The notes below the pieces were generated by a model, which saw only the letters and a program-made list of their open reading frames with translations, searched no databases and was not told the origin of the DNA. From Marinobacter sp. F3R08 (lineage in GTDB: Bacteria; Pseudomonadota; Gammaproteobacteria; Pseudomonadales; Oleiphilaceae), in assembly GCF_018860425.1 (NCBI RefSeq), contig NZ_JAHKPI010000008.1, forward strand, positions 124,001 through 188,000: a DNA stretch of 64,000 bases. The letters run 5' to 3'. A program made the position numbers and the translations under genes. Numbering within the stretch: position 1 is the first letter of the stretch; each line of letters begins with the position of its first letter. This document shows positions 19,317 to 27,340 of this stretch, one piece after another.

Positions 19317-21218
19317 TTAATTGGCCAGTTCCAGCAACAGGCGGTTCAAGCGGGTGACGTAGGCCCCCGGATCCGGAAGCTGCTCACCGCTGGCCAGGGT
19401 GGCCTGGTCCAGCAGAACAGCCGAGAGCTCACTGAATCGTTCTTCGCCTTTTTCGCGTTCAAGGCGCTGAACCAGTGGGTGATCCACATTGATCTCAAAG
19501 ATCGGCTTGCTATCAGGCACCTGCTGGCCGGCAGCCTCCATGATCTTCTTCATCTGGGCACCCATGTCGAAGTCACCCACGACCAGACAGGCCGGTGAAT
19601 CTGTCAGACGGTTGGTCACACGCACTTCCTGAACCCGATCATCCAGTGCGCTCTTAATGCGCTCAAGAAGGTCCTTGTGCTCCTCCGCAGCCTCTTCCTT
19701 GTGCTTCTTGTCCTCATCGGTCTCAATTTCACCAAGATCCAGATCACCCCGGGCAACATCCTGGAACTGCTTGCCGTCGTATTCGCTGAGGTAGCCCATC
19801 ATCCACTCATCAATGCGATCAGTGAGAATCAGCACCTCGATGCCCTTTTTACGGAACACTTCCAGATGTGGGCTACTCTTCGCCGCGGTGAAGTTGTCTG
19901 CAGTGATGTAGTAGAGCTTCTTCTGCCCATCTTTCATCCGGCTGATGTAGTCATCCAGCGACACATTCTGCGCGCTCTCGCCAGTGTGGGTAGAAGCAAA
20001 GCGCAGCAGACCGGCAACCTTCTCTCGGTTGCTGAAATCTTCAGCCGGCCCTTCTTTCAATACGGTACCGAACTCGGTCCAGAACTTCTGGAACTGCTCA
20101 GGATCCTTTTTGGCCAGCTTGGACAGCATATCCAGAACCCGCTTGGTAAGCGCGGTGCGGATACTTTCCACGGTACTGTCGTTCTGCAGAATCTCCCGGG
20201 ATACGTTCAGGGACAGGTCATTGGAATCAATCACGCCCTTGGCGAAACGCAGGTAAAGCGGCAGGAACTGCTCGGCGTCATCCATGATGAACACGCGCTG
20301 CACGTAAAGCTTCAGGCCACGAGGTGCTTCCCGGTTGTATAGATCAAACGGAGCTCGGGCCGGGATATACAGCAGGCTGGTGTAGTCCAGCTTGCCTTCT
20401 ACCTTGTTGTGGGACCAGGTCAGCGGGTCTTCAAAGTCATGGGCGATGTGCTTGTAGAATTCCTTGTACTCTTCGTCCTTGATCTCGTTACGCGGAAGGG
20501 TCCAGAGTGCCGTCGCGTCGTTTACGGTTTCGTACTCCTCCTTCTTCTCGCCTTCTTCGCCTTCACTTGCCTCCGGCTTCATTACGACCGGGAAGGAGAT
20601 ATGATCCGAATACTTCTTCACCAGGCTACGCAACTTCCAGCCATTGGCGAATTCCTTGGTGTCCGGTTTCAGATGCAACACAATCTGGGTACCACGGTTT
20701 TCGAGGTTCACCTGCTCAATCGAGAACTCGCCGTCGCCCTTGGATTCCCAATGCACGCCGTTCTCCGCAGACTCACCAGCACGACGGGTAAAGACATCAA
20801 CCTTGTCGGCCACGATAAACGCCGAGTAGAAACCAACACCAAACTGCCCAATCAGCTTGCTGTCCTTCTTTTCATCTCCAGACAGCTGTTGCAGGAATTC
20901 AGCCGTACCAGAGCGGGCAATGGTACCCAGGTTCTGGATTACGTCGTCGCGGGTCATACCGATGCCGTTATCGGTGAGCGTGACTGTGTTGGCCTCTTCA
21001 TCAAAATCCAGACGAATTTTCAGATCGGGATCGCCTTCATACAGGCTGTCATCCTTCAGGGCCGCGAAGCGCAGTTTGTCCTCGGCATCTGAAGCATTCG
21101 AAATCAGCTCACGAAGGAAGATTTCCTTGTTGGAGTAGAGGGAATGGATCATCAACTGAAGCAGTTGCTTCACTTCCGTCTGAAAACCCAGAGTCTCTTT
21201 TTGCGTCTCAACCGTCAT
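19317..21218 (-). CDS. htpG: Molecular chaperone HtpG (bacterial Hsp90)
   Basis: 633 residues, normal length. The N-terminal ATPase domain shows [27 protein letters not shown], the lid GTIARSGT and [11 protein letters not shown]. The middle domain has the arginine-containing LNVSREILQ that completes the ATPase site, and a C-terminal dimerisation domain follows. The start is the ATG at 21218, preceded by AGGAG; the longer frame upstream is not conserved. HtpG remodels client proteins in the cytoplasm together with DnaK. DUF2835 follows directly. Confidence 0.97.
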   Translation of the reverse strand: MTVETQKETLGFQTEVKQLLQLMIHSLYSNKEIFLRELISNASDAEDKLRFAALKDDSLYEGDPDLKIRLDFDEEANTVTLTDNGIGMTRDDVIQNLGTIARSGTAEFLQQLSGDEKKDSKLIGQFGVGFYSAFIVADKVDVFTRRAGESAENGVHWESKGDGEFSIEQVNLENRGTQIVLHLKPDTKEFANGWKLRSLVKKYSDHISFPVVMKPEASEGEEGEKKEEYETVNDATALWTLPRNEIKDEEYKEFYKHIAHDFEDPLTWSHNKVEGKLDYTSLLYIPARAPFDLYNREAPRGLKLYVQRVFIMDDAEQFLPLYLRFAKGVIDSNDLSLNVSREILQNDSTVESIRTALTKRVLDMLSKLAKKDPEQFQKFWTEFGTVLKEGPAEDFSNREKVAGLLRFASTHTGESAQNVSLDDYISRMKDGQKKLYYITADNFTAAKSSPHLEVFRKKGIEVLILTDRIDEWMMGYLSEYDGKQFQDVARGDLDLGEIETDEDKKHKEEAAEEHKDLLERIKSALDDRVQEVRVTNRLTDSPACLVVGDFDMGAQMKKIMEAAGQQVPDSKPIFEINVDHPLVQRLEREKGEERFSELSAVLLDQATLASGEQLPDPGAYVTRLNRLLLELAN

Positions 21219-21339
21219 GGCGTTTATATCTCCTGAATACGAATAAACAGGCACGGTGTGCCCACATTGCCTCATGGTTCGTGTTGAACAGGAATTGGGG
21301 GCATACCGGAGCATTTCAAGCCCCGATACATCGAGAAAA

Positions 21340-21774
21340 TCAGTCCTCGAGCAGGAAGTGCGCGCGTGCCGTCGCAATGGGTTGGGAACGGGATTTTTGC
21401 CAGGCGCTGACCATCACATTGGCAACCCGGTTACCCTGACGTGTCAGTCGACATTCAGCGTAGGTTTCGCGGTTGAGCCCCGCCCTGAGGTAGTCCAGAG
21501 AAAAATCAACGATGCGAGGCATACGAAGACTTTCCTGCGACATGATCAGATAGATATTGGCGGACATCTCCATGAAACCACCAATCACGCCACCGTGGAT
21601 TGCCGGCAGAATCGGGTTGCCAAGATTGGAATCCTTGCAGGGCAAGCGAAAAATCAGGTCGTCTCCGAACTGCTCACACTGCAGGCCTATCCAGATGGCG
21701 TAGGGAATGCTCTCAAGCATACGGCTGAAGTCGCCGGTTTCCTGGGTATAACGGAGGATTTCCGGATCAGTCAT
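21340..21774 (-). CDS. PaaI-type hotdog thioesterase (second of two)
   Basis: 144 residues with the hotdog-fold thioesterase layout: a short N-terminal helix, then [15 protein letters not shown] (the helix and catalytic region), [10 protein letters not shown] and the closing strands. Proteins of this type hydrolyse acyl-CoA thioesters; the substrate cannot be read from the sequence. Its ATG overlaps the stop of the upstream thioesterase gene by four bases, so the two are translated together and may form a heteromer. Confidence 0.85.
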   Translation of the reverse strand: MTDPEILRYTQETGDFSRMLESIPYAIWIGLQCEQFGDDLIFRLPCKDSNLGNPILPAIHGGVIGGFMEMSANIYLIMSQESLRMPRIVDFSLDYLRAGLNRETYAECRLTRQGNRVANVMVSAWQKSRSQPIATARAHFLLED

Positions 21775-22241
21775 TCTTCACCCCCTGTAATCAGGTCCCG
21801 GTAGTGTTTGGGGCTGGCATCCTTCCCGATACGCATAAAGGTGGCCACGCAGTTGGCAATGGTCTCACCCCCTTCCTGGAACGCTTCACAGCGGGTGAAA
21901 ATGATATTTCGGGTTACCCGATAGGTTTCAGCGCGGGCATAAACCGGCTTCCGTGGCGAGGCCGGACGCATATAGTCCACCCGCAGATCCAGCGTCGGAC
22001 AGAGTTCGAACTCTTCCAGGGAACACAGGATCACGCAACCAGAAGTCGTATCCATTAATGTGGTTATAGCCCCGCCATGGATCACACCGGTGTCAGGGTT
22101 ACCGATGATCCGGTCACTGTAGGGCAGGCAAAGTGTCAGACTGCCTTTTTTTGCCTCGGTGACAGTGAGGCCGAGTTCTTTGGCCTGGTTGAGTGTATCG
22201 ATAAAACGGGTAACCCGTTTACGTCGGATCTCATCGTTCAT
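21771..22241 (-). CDS. PaaI-type hotdog thioesterase (first of two)
   Basis: 156 residues. The hotdog motif is clearer here than in its neighbour: GNPDTGVIHGGAITTLMDTTSG, then LDLRVDYMRPA. The histidine-glycine-glycine turn followed by Asp/Thr on the helix is the usual active-site arrangement. It lies 17 bases downstream of the DUF599 gene and overlaps the second thioesterase, suggesting a three-gene unit. Confidence 0.88.
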   Translation of the reverse strand: MNDEIRRKRVTRFIDTLNQAKELGLTVTEAKKGSLTLCLPYSDRIIGNPDTGVIHGGAITTLMDTTSGCVILCSLEEFELCPTLDLRVDYMRPASPRKPVYARAETYRVTRNIIFTRCEAFQEGGETIANCVATFMRIGKDASPKHYRDLITGGEE

Positions 22242-22258
22242 TCAGGGCAACCTGCGAA

Positions 22259-22999
22259 TCAGCTTTTGGGTTTAGGGCTACTGTCGGGCTTACCTGGCGC
22301 AGGCTCCTCGAACACCTTCCCTGCCCTCAACGCCTCCAATGCATAGGAACAGAATTCCCGGCGGTACAGTACGATGACCACCAGCGTAGAAGCAGCCATG
22401 AAAACAATCGGATGAATAAACCAACCTACCACGGCGAGTGCGTAGTAGTAGGATCGCAGTCCAAGGTTAAATGCATCACCGGCGAGATTACAGATATTGC
22501 CGGCACTGCGGGCAAACGCCTCCCGGCCAGCCGGGCTGGTTTTGGTATCGCCAGGCGGTGGAGCACTGCCCACCATCACCGACACAAAATTATACATCCG
22601 CATCGACCAGGTGAATTTGAAGAAGGCATATATAAACACGACCAACAAAACCACCATGCGCAGCTCCCAGATTTCCCGACTTGGCAGTGTGCCAAACGGC
22701 ATGGTGCTGAACACTTCCATCACTTCCTGGGTATAACCGAGTGCGGTAATAATACCTGCAAGAATCAGCAGGCAGCTGGAGGCGAAAAACGCCCCATTCC
22801 GTTCGAGGTTACCAACGACCGAGGCATCGGCAATCCGATTTTCCCTGCGTAGCATGACGCGCATCCAGTCTTCCCGGTAGAGATCCAGGGTGTTGGACAA
22901 ACAGGGACGGTCTGCGGCACGGCGTTTGGAGTACTCGGTGTAACCGAGCCAACAAACCAGGAACCAGAGCAAAGCGGTCAGTTCGAGTACGTTACCCAT
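22259..22999 (-). CDS. DUF599 family membrane protein
   Basis: 246 residues from the ATG at 22999 (MGNVLELTALLWFLVCWLGY). Four or more hydrophobic segments are visible: residues 5-20, about 75-95, about 115-135 and about 190-220. The pattern (YTEYSKRRA near the first helix, a long cytoplasmic loop, RSYYYALAVVGWF near the end) fits DUF599, an inner-membrane family with no known function. The frame continues upstream past 22999 but loses family resemblance. Confidence 0.8.
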   Translation of the reverse strand: MGNVLELTALLWFLVCWLGYTEYSKRRAADRPCLSNTLDLYREDWMRVMLRRENRIADASVVGNLERNGAFFASSCLLILAGIITALGYTQEVMEVFSTMPFGTLPSREIWELRMVVLLVVFIYAFFKFTWSMRMYNFVSVMVGSAPPPGDTKTSPAGREAFARSAGNICNLAGDAFNLGLRSYYYALAVVGWFIHPIVFMAASTLVVIVLYRREFCSYALEALRAGKVFEEPAPGKPDSSPKPKS

Positions 23000-23196
23000 C
23001 GGCTGCCTTAGATCGAAAATGGCGAAACATTGAAGGAACAGAGACTTATGATACGCCAAGGGTCGGCCTGCCACCACCGCTGAACATTGCCCGATAATCC
23101 ACCGGCAAGCCATCCTATGCTATAAACTGACCACTCAGGAATCAGGCACGGATCTGCAAAGGTGCCTGAGGTTGCATTACTCAAAGGGAGCTCATT

Positions 23197-24474
23197 GTGT
23201 ACCTGTCTGCCATGAAAACCAGTCTTCTCGCCATTGCGCTGGTCACAACTCTCAGTGGTTGCTCGGTCAACCCGGTAACCGGGGAAAAACAGCTTTCGCT
23301 GATCGGGGAAAGCCAGGAACTCTCCATGGGCGCGGAGCAGTACGTGCCCACCCAGCAAACCCAGGGTGGTCGGTTTTATGTGGATCCCGAACTGACACTC
23401 TACGTGAGCGATGTTGGGCAGAAAATGGCCGCGGTCAGCGATCGACCGGATCTGCCCTACGAGTTTGTCGTTCTGAACAGCAGTGTGCCTAATGCATGGG
23501 CGTTGCCCGGTGGCAAAATCGCCATCAACCGCGGGCTCTTGACCGAGTTGGAAGACGAAGCCCAACTGGCATCCGTTCTGGGTCATGAAATCGTCCATGC
23601 GGCGGCCAGACACAGCGTACAGCGCATGCAACAAAGTATGCTTATAAGCGCCGGCGTCGCTGGTCTGGGCTTTGCCTTGTCCGATAACGAATGGGCCGGG
23701 CTGATTATGGGAGGCGCTGCACTGGGTGCACAGCTGGCGCTGGCTCAGTACAGCCAGGGTGACGAGCTGGAATCAGACCACTACGGCATCCTCTATATGA
23801 AAGAAGCAGGCTACGATCCCGAGGCGGCAGTAGAGCTACAGGAGATCTTTCTGAAACTGTCTGAAGGCCGGAAGTCCAGCTTTGTTGATGGCCTGTTCGC
23901 TACCCACCCACCCTCAGCAAAACGGGTAGAAGAAAACCAGGAACTGACTCAGACCATTGGTGCCGGCGGCTACCGGGGCAAGGATGTCTACGACCGTAAA
24001 ATGGCCACGCTCCGGTCACTGCAGCCGGCCTACGATGCCCACGACCAGGCCATGGAACTTGCGTCTAACGGCGAAATGAAAGCGGCCCTGGACAAGGTCA
24101 CTGAAGCCATTCAGCTGCTCCCACGGGAAGCCATGTTTTACGCGCTGCGGGGCCGTATTTATCAGGATCAGAAAGAAACCGAGAATGCCGCGGCCGACTT
24201 CGAGAAGGCTGTTGAACTGTATCCGGAGATGTTCGAGTACCGGCTATATAACGGGCTGGCTGCCCTGAGTCTGAACAATCTCGACAAAGCCAGGGAGAAT
24301 CTCACCAAAGCCAATGAGACAGTACCCACATCCATTGCTTTCCTGCGCCTGGGGGATGTTGCCGTCAGGCAAAACAACCGCGATGAGGCCATTGCCTACT
24401 ATGGAAAGGCCGCGGAGGCCGGCGGAGACATCGCTGAGGAGGCCAAACGCAAACTGGCGGTATTAACCCAATAA
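23197..24474 (+). CDS. M48 metalloprotease lipoprotein with TPR repeats (BepA-like)
   Basis: 425 residues. The N-terminal signal ends in a lipobox (TTLSGC), so the mature protein is probably lipid-anchored in the envelope. The zinc site is GHEIVHAAARH (HExxH) with the downstream ELESDHYG glutamate, the normal M48 set. Residues from about 270 to the end form TPR repeats, as in E. coli BepA/YfgC, which degrades or chaperones stalled outer-membrane proteins. The GTG at 23197 follows AAGGGAG at good spacing, whereas the ATG at 23212 lacks a site, so GTG is preferred. A strong terminator follows. Confidence 0.92.
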   Translation: MYLSAMKTSLLAIALVTTLSGCSVNPVTGEKQLSLIGESQELSMGAEQYVPTQQTQGGRFYVDPELTLYVSDVGQKMAAVSDRPDLPYEFVVLNSSVPNAWALPGGKIAINRGLLTELEDEAQLASVLGHEIVHAAARHSVQRMQQSMLISAGVAGLGFALSDNEWAGLIMGGAALGAQLALAQYSQGDELESDHYGILYMKEAGYDPEAAVELQEIFLKLSEGRKSSFVDGLFATHPPSAKRVEENQELTQTIGAGGYRGKDVYDRKMATLRSLQPAYDAHDQAMELASNGEMKAALDKVTEAIQLLPREAMFYALRGRIYQDQKETENAAADFEKAVELYPEMFEYRLYNGLAALSLNNLDKARENLTKANETVPTSIAFLRLGDVAVRQNNRDEAIAYYGKAAEAGGDIAEEAKRKLAVLTQ

Positions 24475-24496
24475 AGCCGCGCCGGATCAAAGGTGC

Positions 24497-24532
24497 AAAA
24501 AGGCCGGAGTCCTGAAGGATTCCGGCCTTTTT
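24497..24532 (+). terminator. Intrinsic terminator after the M48 protease gene
   Basis: AAAAAGGCCGGAGTCC-TGA-AGGATTCCGGCCTTTTT: a long, nearly perfect GC-rich stem with a short loop and flanking A and T runs. Confidence 0.93.
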
Positions 24533-24639
24533 GGTTTCATCGAGGGCAAATTGCCGCAGAGACCGGCATCTTCTGTGATCGTCTCCATTGACTTTTAGAG
24601 CATTAACTCTAAAAATCAGATGACATCAACAACGATTGG

Positions 24640-25194
24640 ATGACGGACATGTTAGCGAAACGTATCCAGCCCATGGCCTTCCATGCGCGACGTCTGTATG
24701 TGGGGCTGATGTTCCAGGTGATGGGGCGAGCCCTGCAGGCAGTGAGCGAGGTAGACGAACAAGTTCAGAACGAAGCCAGGGTTCTGCCAGATGGTTTTCT
24801 TTTTGAAATGATGGTGATGCCAGACGGCTCAAAGCTGATTGTGGAGCACACCGGCCAGGGGCGTTTCCGCTACCACGGCGACAGCGCGCCCCGTCCTGTG
24901 GACCTCTCGATTCAGTTCAAACACATTGCCCATGCGTTTCTGGTGCTGTCATTCCAGGAAAAGACATCGGTGGCCTTTGCCAGTGACCGCATGCTGGTGG
25001 ATGGCGACATCAGTTATGCCGTGCGGATGACCCGGATTCTGAACCGCCTTGAGTCCTTCATTCTGCCCAAACTGATCGCCCAGCGTGCCGTGAAGGAATA
25101 CCCGGCAGACCTGCACCTGCCGGAAAAACTGATCAGCGCCGCACGCATCTACCTGAAAGTTGCTACCAATTTCGTCGAGACAGCGAGACCATGA
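24640..25194 (+). CDS. SCP2-like lipid-binding protein (tentative)
   Basis: 184 residues from the ATG at 24640; the ATG at 24650 is equally possible because neither has a clear ribosome site. The central part (LIVEHTGQGRFRYHG, DLSIQFKHIAHAFLVLSF, FASDRMLVDGDIS, RILNRLESFILPKLIAQR) is compatible with an SCP2 sterol-carrier fold as in UbiT-type proteins. This is a moderate guess. No signal peptide is seen. It overlaps the iron-dependent alcohol dehydrogenase by four bases, which suggests the two act on the same hydrophobic substrate. Confidence 0.7.
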   Translation: MTDMLAKRIQPMAFHARRLYVGLMFQVMGRALQAVSEVDEQVQNEARVLPDGFLFEMMVMPDGSKLIVEHTGQGRFRYHGDSAPRPVDLSIQFKHIAHAFLVLSFQEKTSVAFASDRMLVDGDISYAVRMTRILNRLESFILPKLIAQRAVKEYPADLHLPEKLISAARIYLKVATNFVETARP

Positions 25195-26381
25195 TGACCA
25201 ACAAATACTATGAGTTTTTCTGCCCGGTAAAAGTAATTGCCGGCAAGGCCGCCCTTGAGCATATTCCTTACGAGCTCAGCGGAGTGGGCGCCAGGCGACC
25301 AATGATTGTGACGGACAAGGGCGTGCGTGCCGCTGGATTACTGGAACCCGTTATTGCGGCCTGTGAGGAAAGCGGGCTGGAAATCGTGACCATCTACGAT
25401 GACGTACCCCCGGATTCATCGACCACAGTGGTGCGTGATATCGCCGGCATCTACCGTCAGGAAAAGTGTGACTCCATCATCGCCATTGGTGGTGGTTCAG
25501 CTATCGATACTGGTAAGGCCGTCAATATTCTGGTTTCCGAGGGTGGCGAAGACATCGCCAAATACAGTGGCGCCGGCGTGATCAAGCATCCCCTGAAACC
25601 GTTCTTCGTGGTTCCGACAACGGCCGGCACCGGCTCGGAAGTCACCTCCGTTGCGGTGATTACCGATGAGGCCAAGGGCGTCAAGCTGCCCTTCACCTCA
25701 TCGTTCCTGCTGCCGAACGCGGCCATCATTGATCCACGCATGACTCTCACCCTTCCCCCCCATATCACCGCAGCAACGGCTATGGACGCCTTGACCCATG
25801 CAACCGAAGCTTTTACCTGCATGGCAAAGAACCCCCTGAGCGATGCCTATGCCACTGCGGCCATCAAAAAGATCAGCCAGTCACTGCTGAAAGTCATGGA
25901 CAATCCGAAAGACGTAGACGGCCGACTTGAACTGGCTCAGGCATCTACAATGGCTGGCATTGCCTTCTCGAACAGCATGGTAGGTCTGGTGCATGCGCTT
26001 GGACACGCAACAGGCGCTATCTGCCACCTCCCCCACGGCCTTTGCATGAGCCTTTACCTGCCCTATGTCCTGGACTACAACCTGGAGACTATCCGTGAGC
26101 CTCTGGGCGAGTTGCTGCTCTACCTGGAAGGCCCGGAAGTCTACGCAGCTACGCCGGCAAGCCGCCGCGCAGAAACGACCATTTCCGCCATCCGCAAACT
26201 CCGGGATGCTCTTCACAAACGGTGTCAGCTACCGCGCACGCTGAAGGAAACCGGCAAGGTAACCGAAGTACAGATGGACCAGATCGCTGAGATGGCTCTT
26301 GACGACGGATCTATCATGTTCAATCCGAAAGAGGTGACGCTCGAGGATGCCCGAGCCGTTCTGAGACGCGCCTGGGCCTGA
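25191..26381 (+). CDS. Iron-containing alcohol dehydrogenase
   Basis: 396 residues. It oxidises an alcohol or reduces an aldehyde with NAD(P). Seen: the nucleotide-binding GGGSAIDTGKAVN, the PTTAGTGSEVTSVAVITD signature, and metal ligands in DALTHATEAF and GLVHALGHATGA. All four metal-binding positions of the type III family appear intact. Two ATG codons stand in tandem at 25191 and 25194, the first overlapping the stop of the SCP2-like gene. Given the lipid-binding partner, a long-chain alcohol or aldehyde is a reasonable but unproven substrate. Confidence 0.93.
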   Translation: MMTNKYYEFFCPVKVIAGKAALEHIPYELSGVGARRPMIVTDKGVRAAGLLEPVIAACEESGLEIVTIYDDVPPDSSTTVVRDIAGIYRQEKCDSIIAIGGGSAIDTGKAVNILVSEGGEDIAKYSGAGVIKHPLKPFFVVPTTAGTGSEVTSVAVITDEAKGVKLPFTSSFLLPNAAIIDPRMTLTLPPHITAATAMDALTHATEAFTCMAKNPLSDAYATAAIKKISQSLLKVMDNPKDVDGRLELAQASTMAGIAFSNSMVGLVHALGHATGAICHLPHGLCMSLYLPYVLDYNLETIREPLGELLLYLEGPEVYAATPASRRAETTISAIRKLRDALHKRCQLPRTLKETGKVTEVQMDQIAEMALDDGSIMFNPKEVTLEDARAVLRRAWA

Positions 26382-26393
26382 CCTGAGAGCCAG

Positions 26394-26411
26394 GGCCCCG
26401 TCTCCGGGGCC
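26394..26411 (+). terminator. Stem-loop after the alcohol dehydrogenase
   Basis: GGCCCCG-TCTC-CGGGGCC, a 7-bp all-GC stem 13 bases past the stop. Only TTC follows, so it is a weak intrinsic terminator at best. Confidence 0.55.
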
Positions 26412-26550
26412 TTCAATCTGGCTTTCGAGAAATCCGGATTCACTTCATTGAACATGGTTATTTAAAAGAGGACAATCAAAGAGTACTGGCACGAATGTTA
26501 GCCGGGTTCACGCATCACCTACAGTTCTGTTTCGTAAAGAGTTCCTTCGT

Positions 26551-27333
26551 ATGCAAAACAGACACTTCCTCCGTACGCCCACAGTTCTGAGTACCCTGTT
26601 ACTTGTTCTGGTATTCCTGTCCTTTCCCACCGCAGGCTCCCAGGACAGTCTTCAGGGAAAACAGGTTTTCCGCTTCAACATTTCTCCCAATGGCTACCCT
26701 CCCTACCTGATTGTTGATCAGAACGAACCTGCTGGCATCATGTGGGATGTAGTGTCAGCTGTAACCAAGCGGTTGGGTTACAAGGTGGTGGCGGAGCAGA
26801 TTCCACGTAAGCGGGTTGATAAGCTGCTTCTGAAGGAGTACATCGACGGCACACCCAGAGCACGGGAATGGGCGAAAGACCCCGAACAATTCCTGTTTAC
26901 CGACCCTGTGGTGCAGATCGAAGAGGTGCTATTTATGCCGGCACAATCGGCATTTACCTACAACAGCCCTGAGGACCTGACTTCGAAAACCGTCGTTACT
27001 CATCTTGGCTACCATTACCCGGTGCTCGAACCCTATTTTGAGGAAGGCAGTATTCACCGTTTCGATGTTGCCCGGGACAGGGATATGTTCACCTTTTTAC
27101 TCCATGGTGACCGTTTCGACGCTGCTATCGCTGACCGGCTGGTAGGCCAATGGATTCTGCGCAACGAAGGGCTCCGGCAGCAATTTGCAATAACGAGCAA
27201 AGGCATCAGCAACTTCGGGTTCCGGCTGATGCTGCGAGAAGAGTGGCAATCCTTTGCCAAAGAGTTCAATGAAGAGCTGGCGAAGATGAAAAAGAATGGC
27301 GAGCTGGACGCCATTCTGGCCAATTACCGATAA
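26551..27333 (+). CDS. Periplasmic solute-binding protein, family 3 type
   Basis: 260 residues with a signal peptide (hydrophobic residues 12-28, cut near TAGSQ). The body has the bacterial family-3 binding-protein pattern: GYPPYLIVDQNEPAGIMWDVVSAV near the start, FTDPVVQIEEVLF, a FRLMLREEW-type closing strand and KNGELDAILANYR at the end. No ABC permease or ATPase lies next to it, so it may work with a distant transporter or as a sensor. It meets the ABC permease gene tail to tail with a 7-base gap. Confidence 0.85.
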   Translation: MQNRHFLRTPTVLSTLLLVLVFLSFPTAGSQDSLQGKQVFRFNISPNGYPPYLIVDQNEPAGIMWDVVSAVTKRLGYKVVAEQIPRKRVDKLLLKEYIDGTPRAREWAKDPEQFLFTDPVVQIEEVLFMPAQSAFTYNSPEDLTSKTVVTHLGYHYPVLEPYFEEGSIHRFDVARDRDMFTFLLHGDRFDAAIADRLVGQWILRNEGLRQQFAITSKGISNFGFRLMLREEWQSFAKEFNEELAKMKKNGELDAILANYR

Positions 27334-27340
27334 CCCAGGT

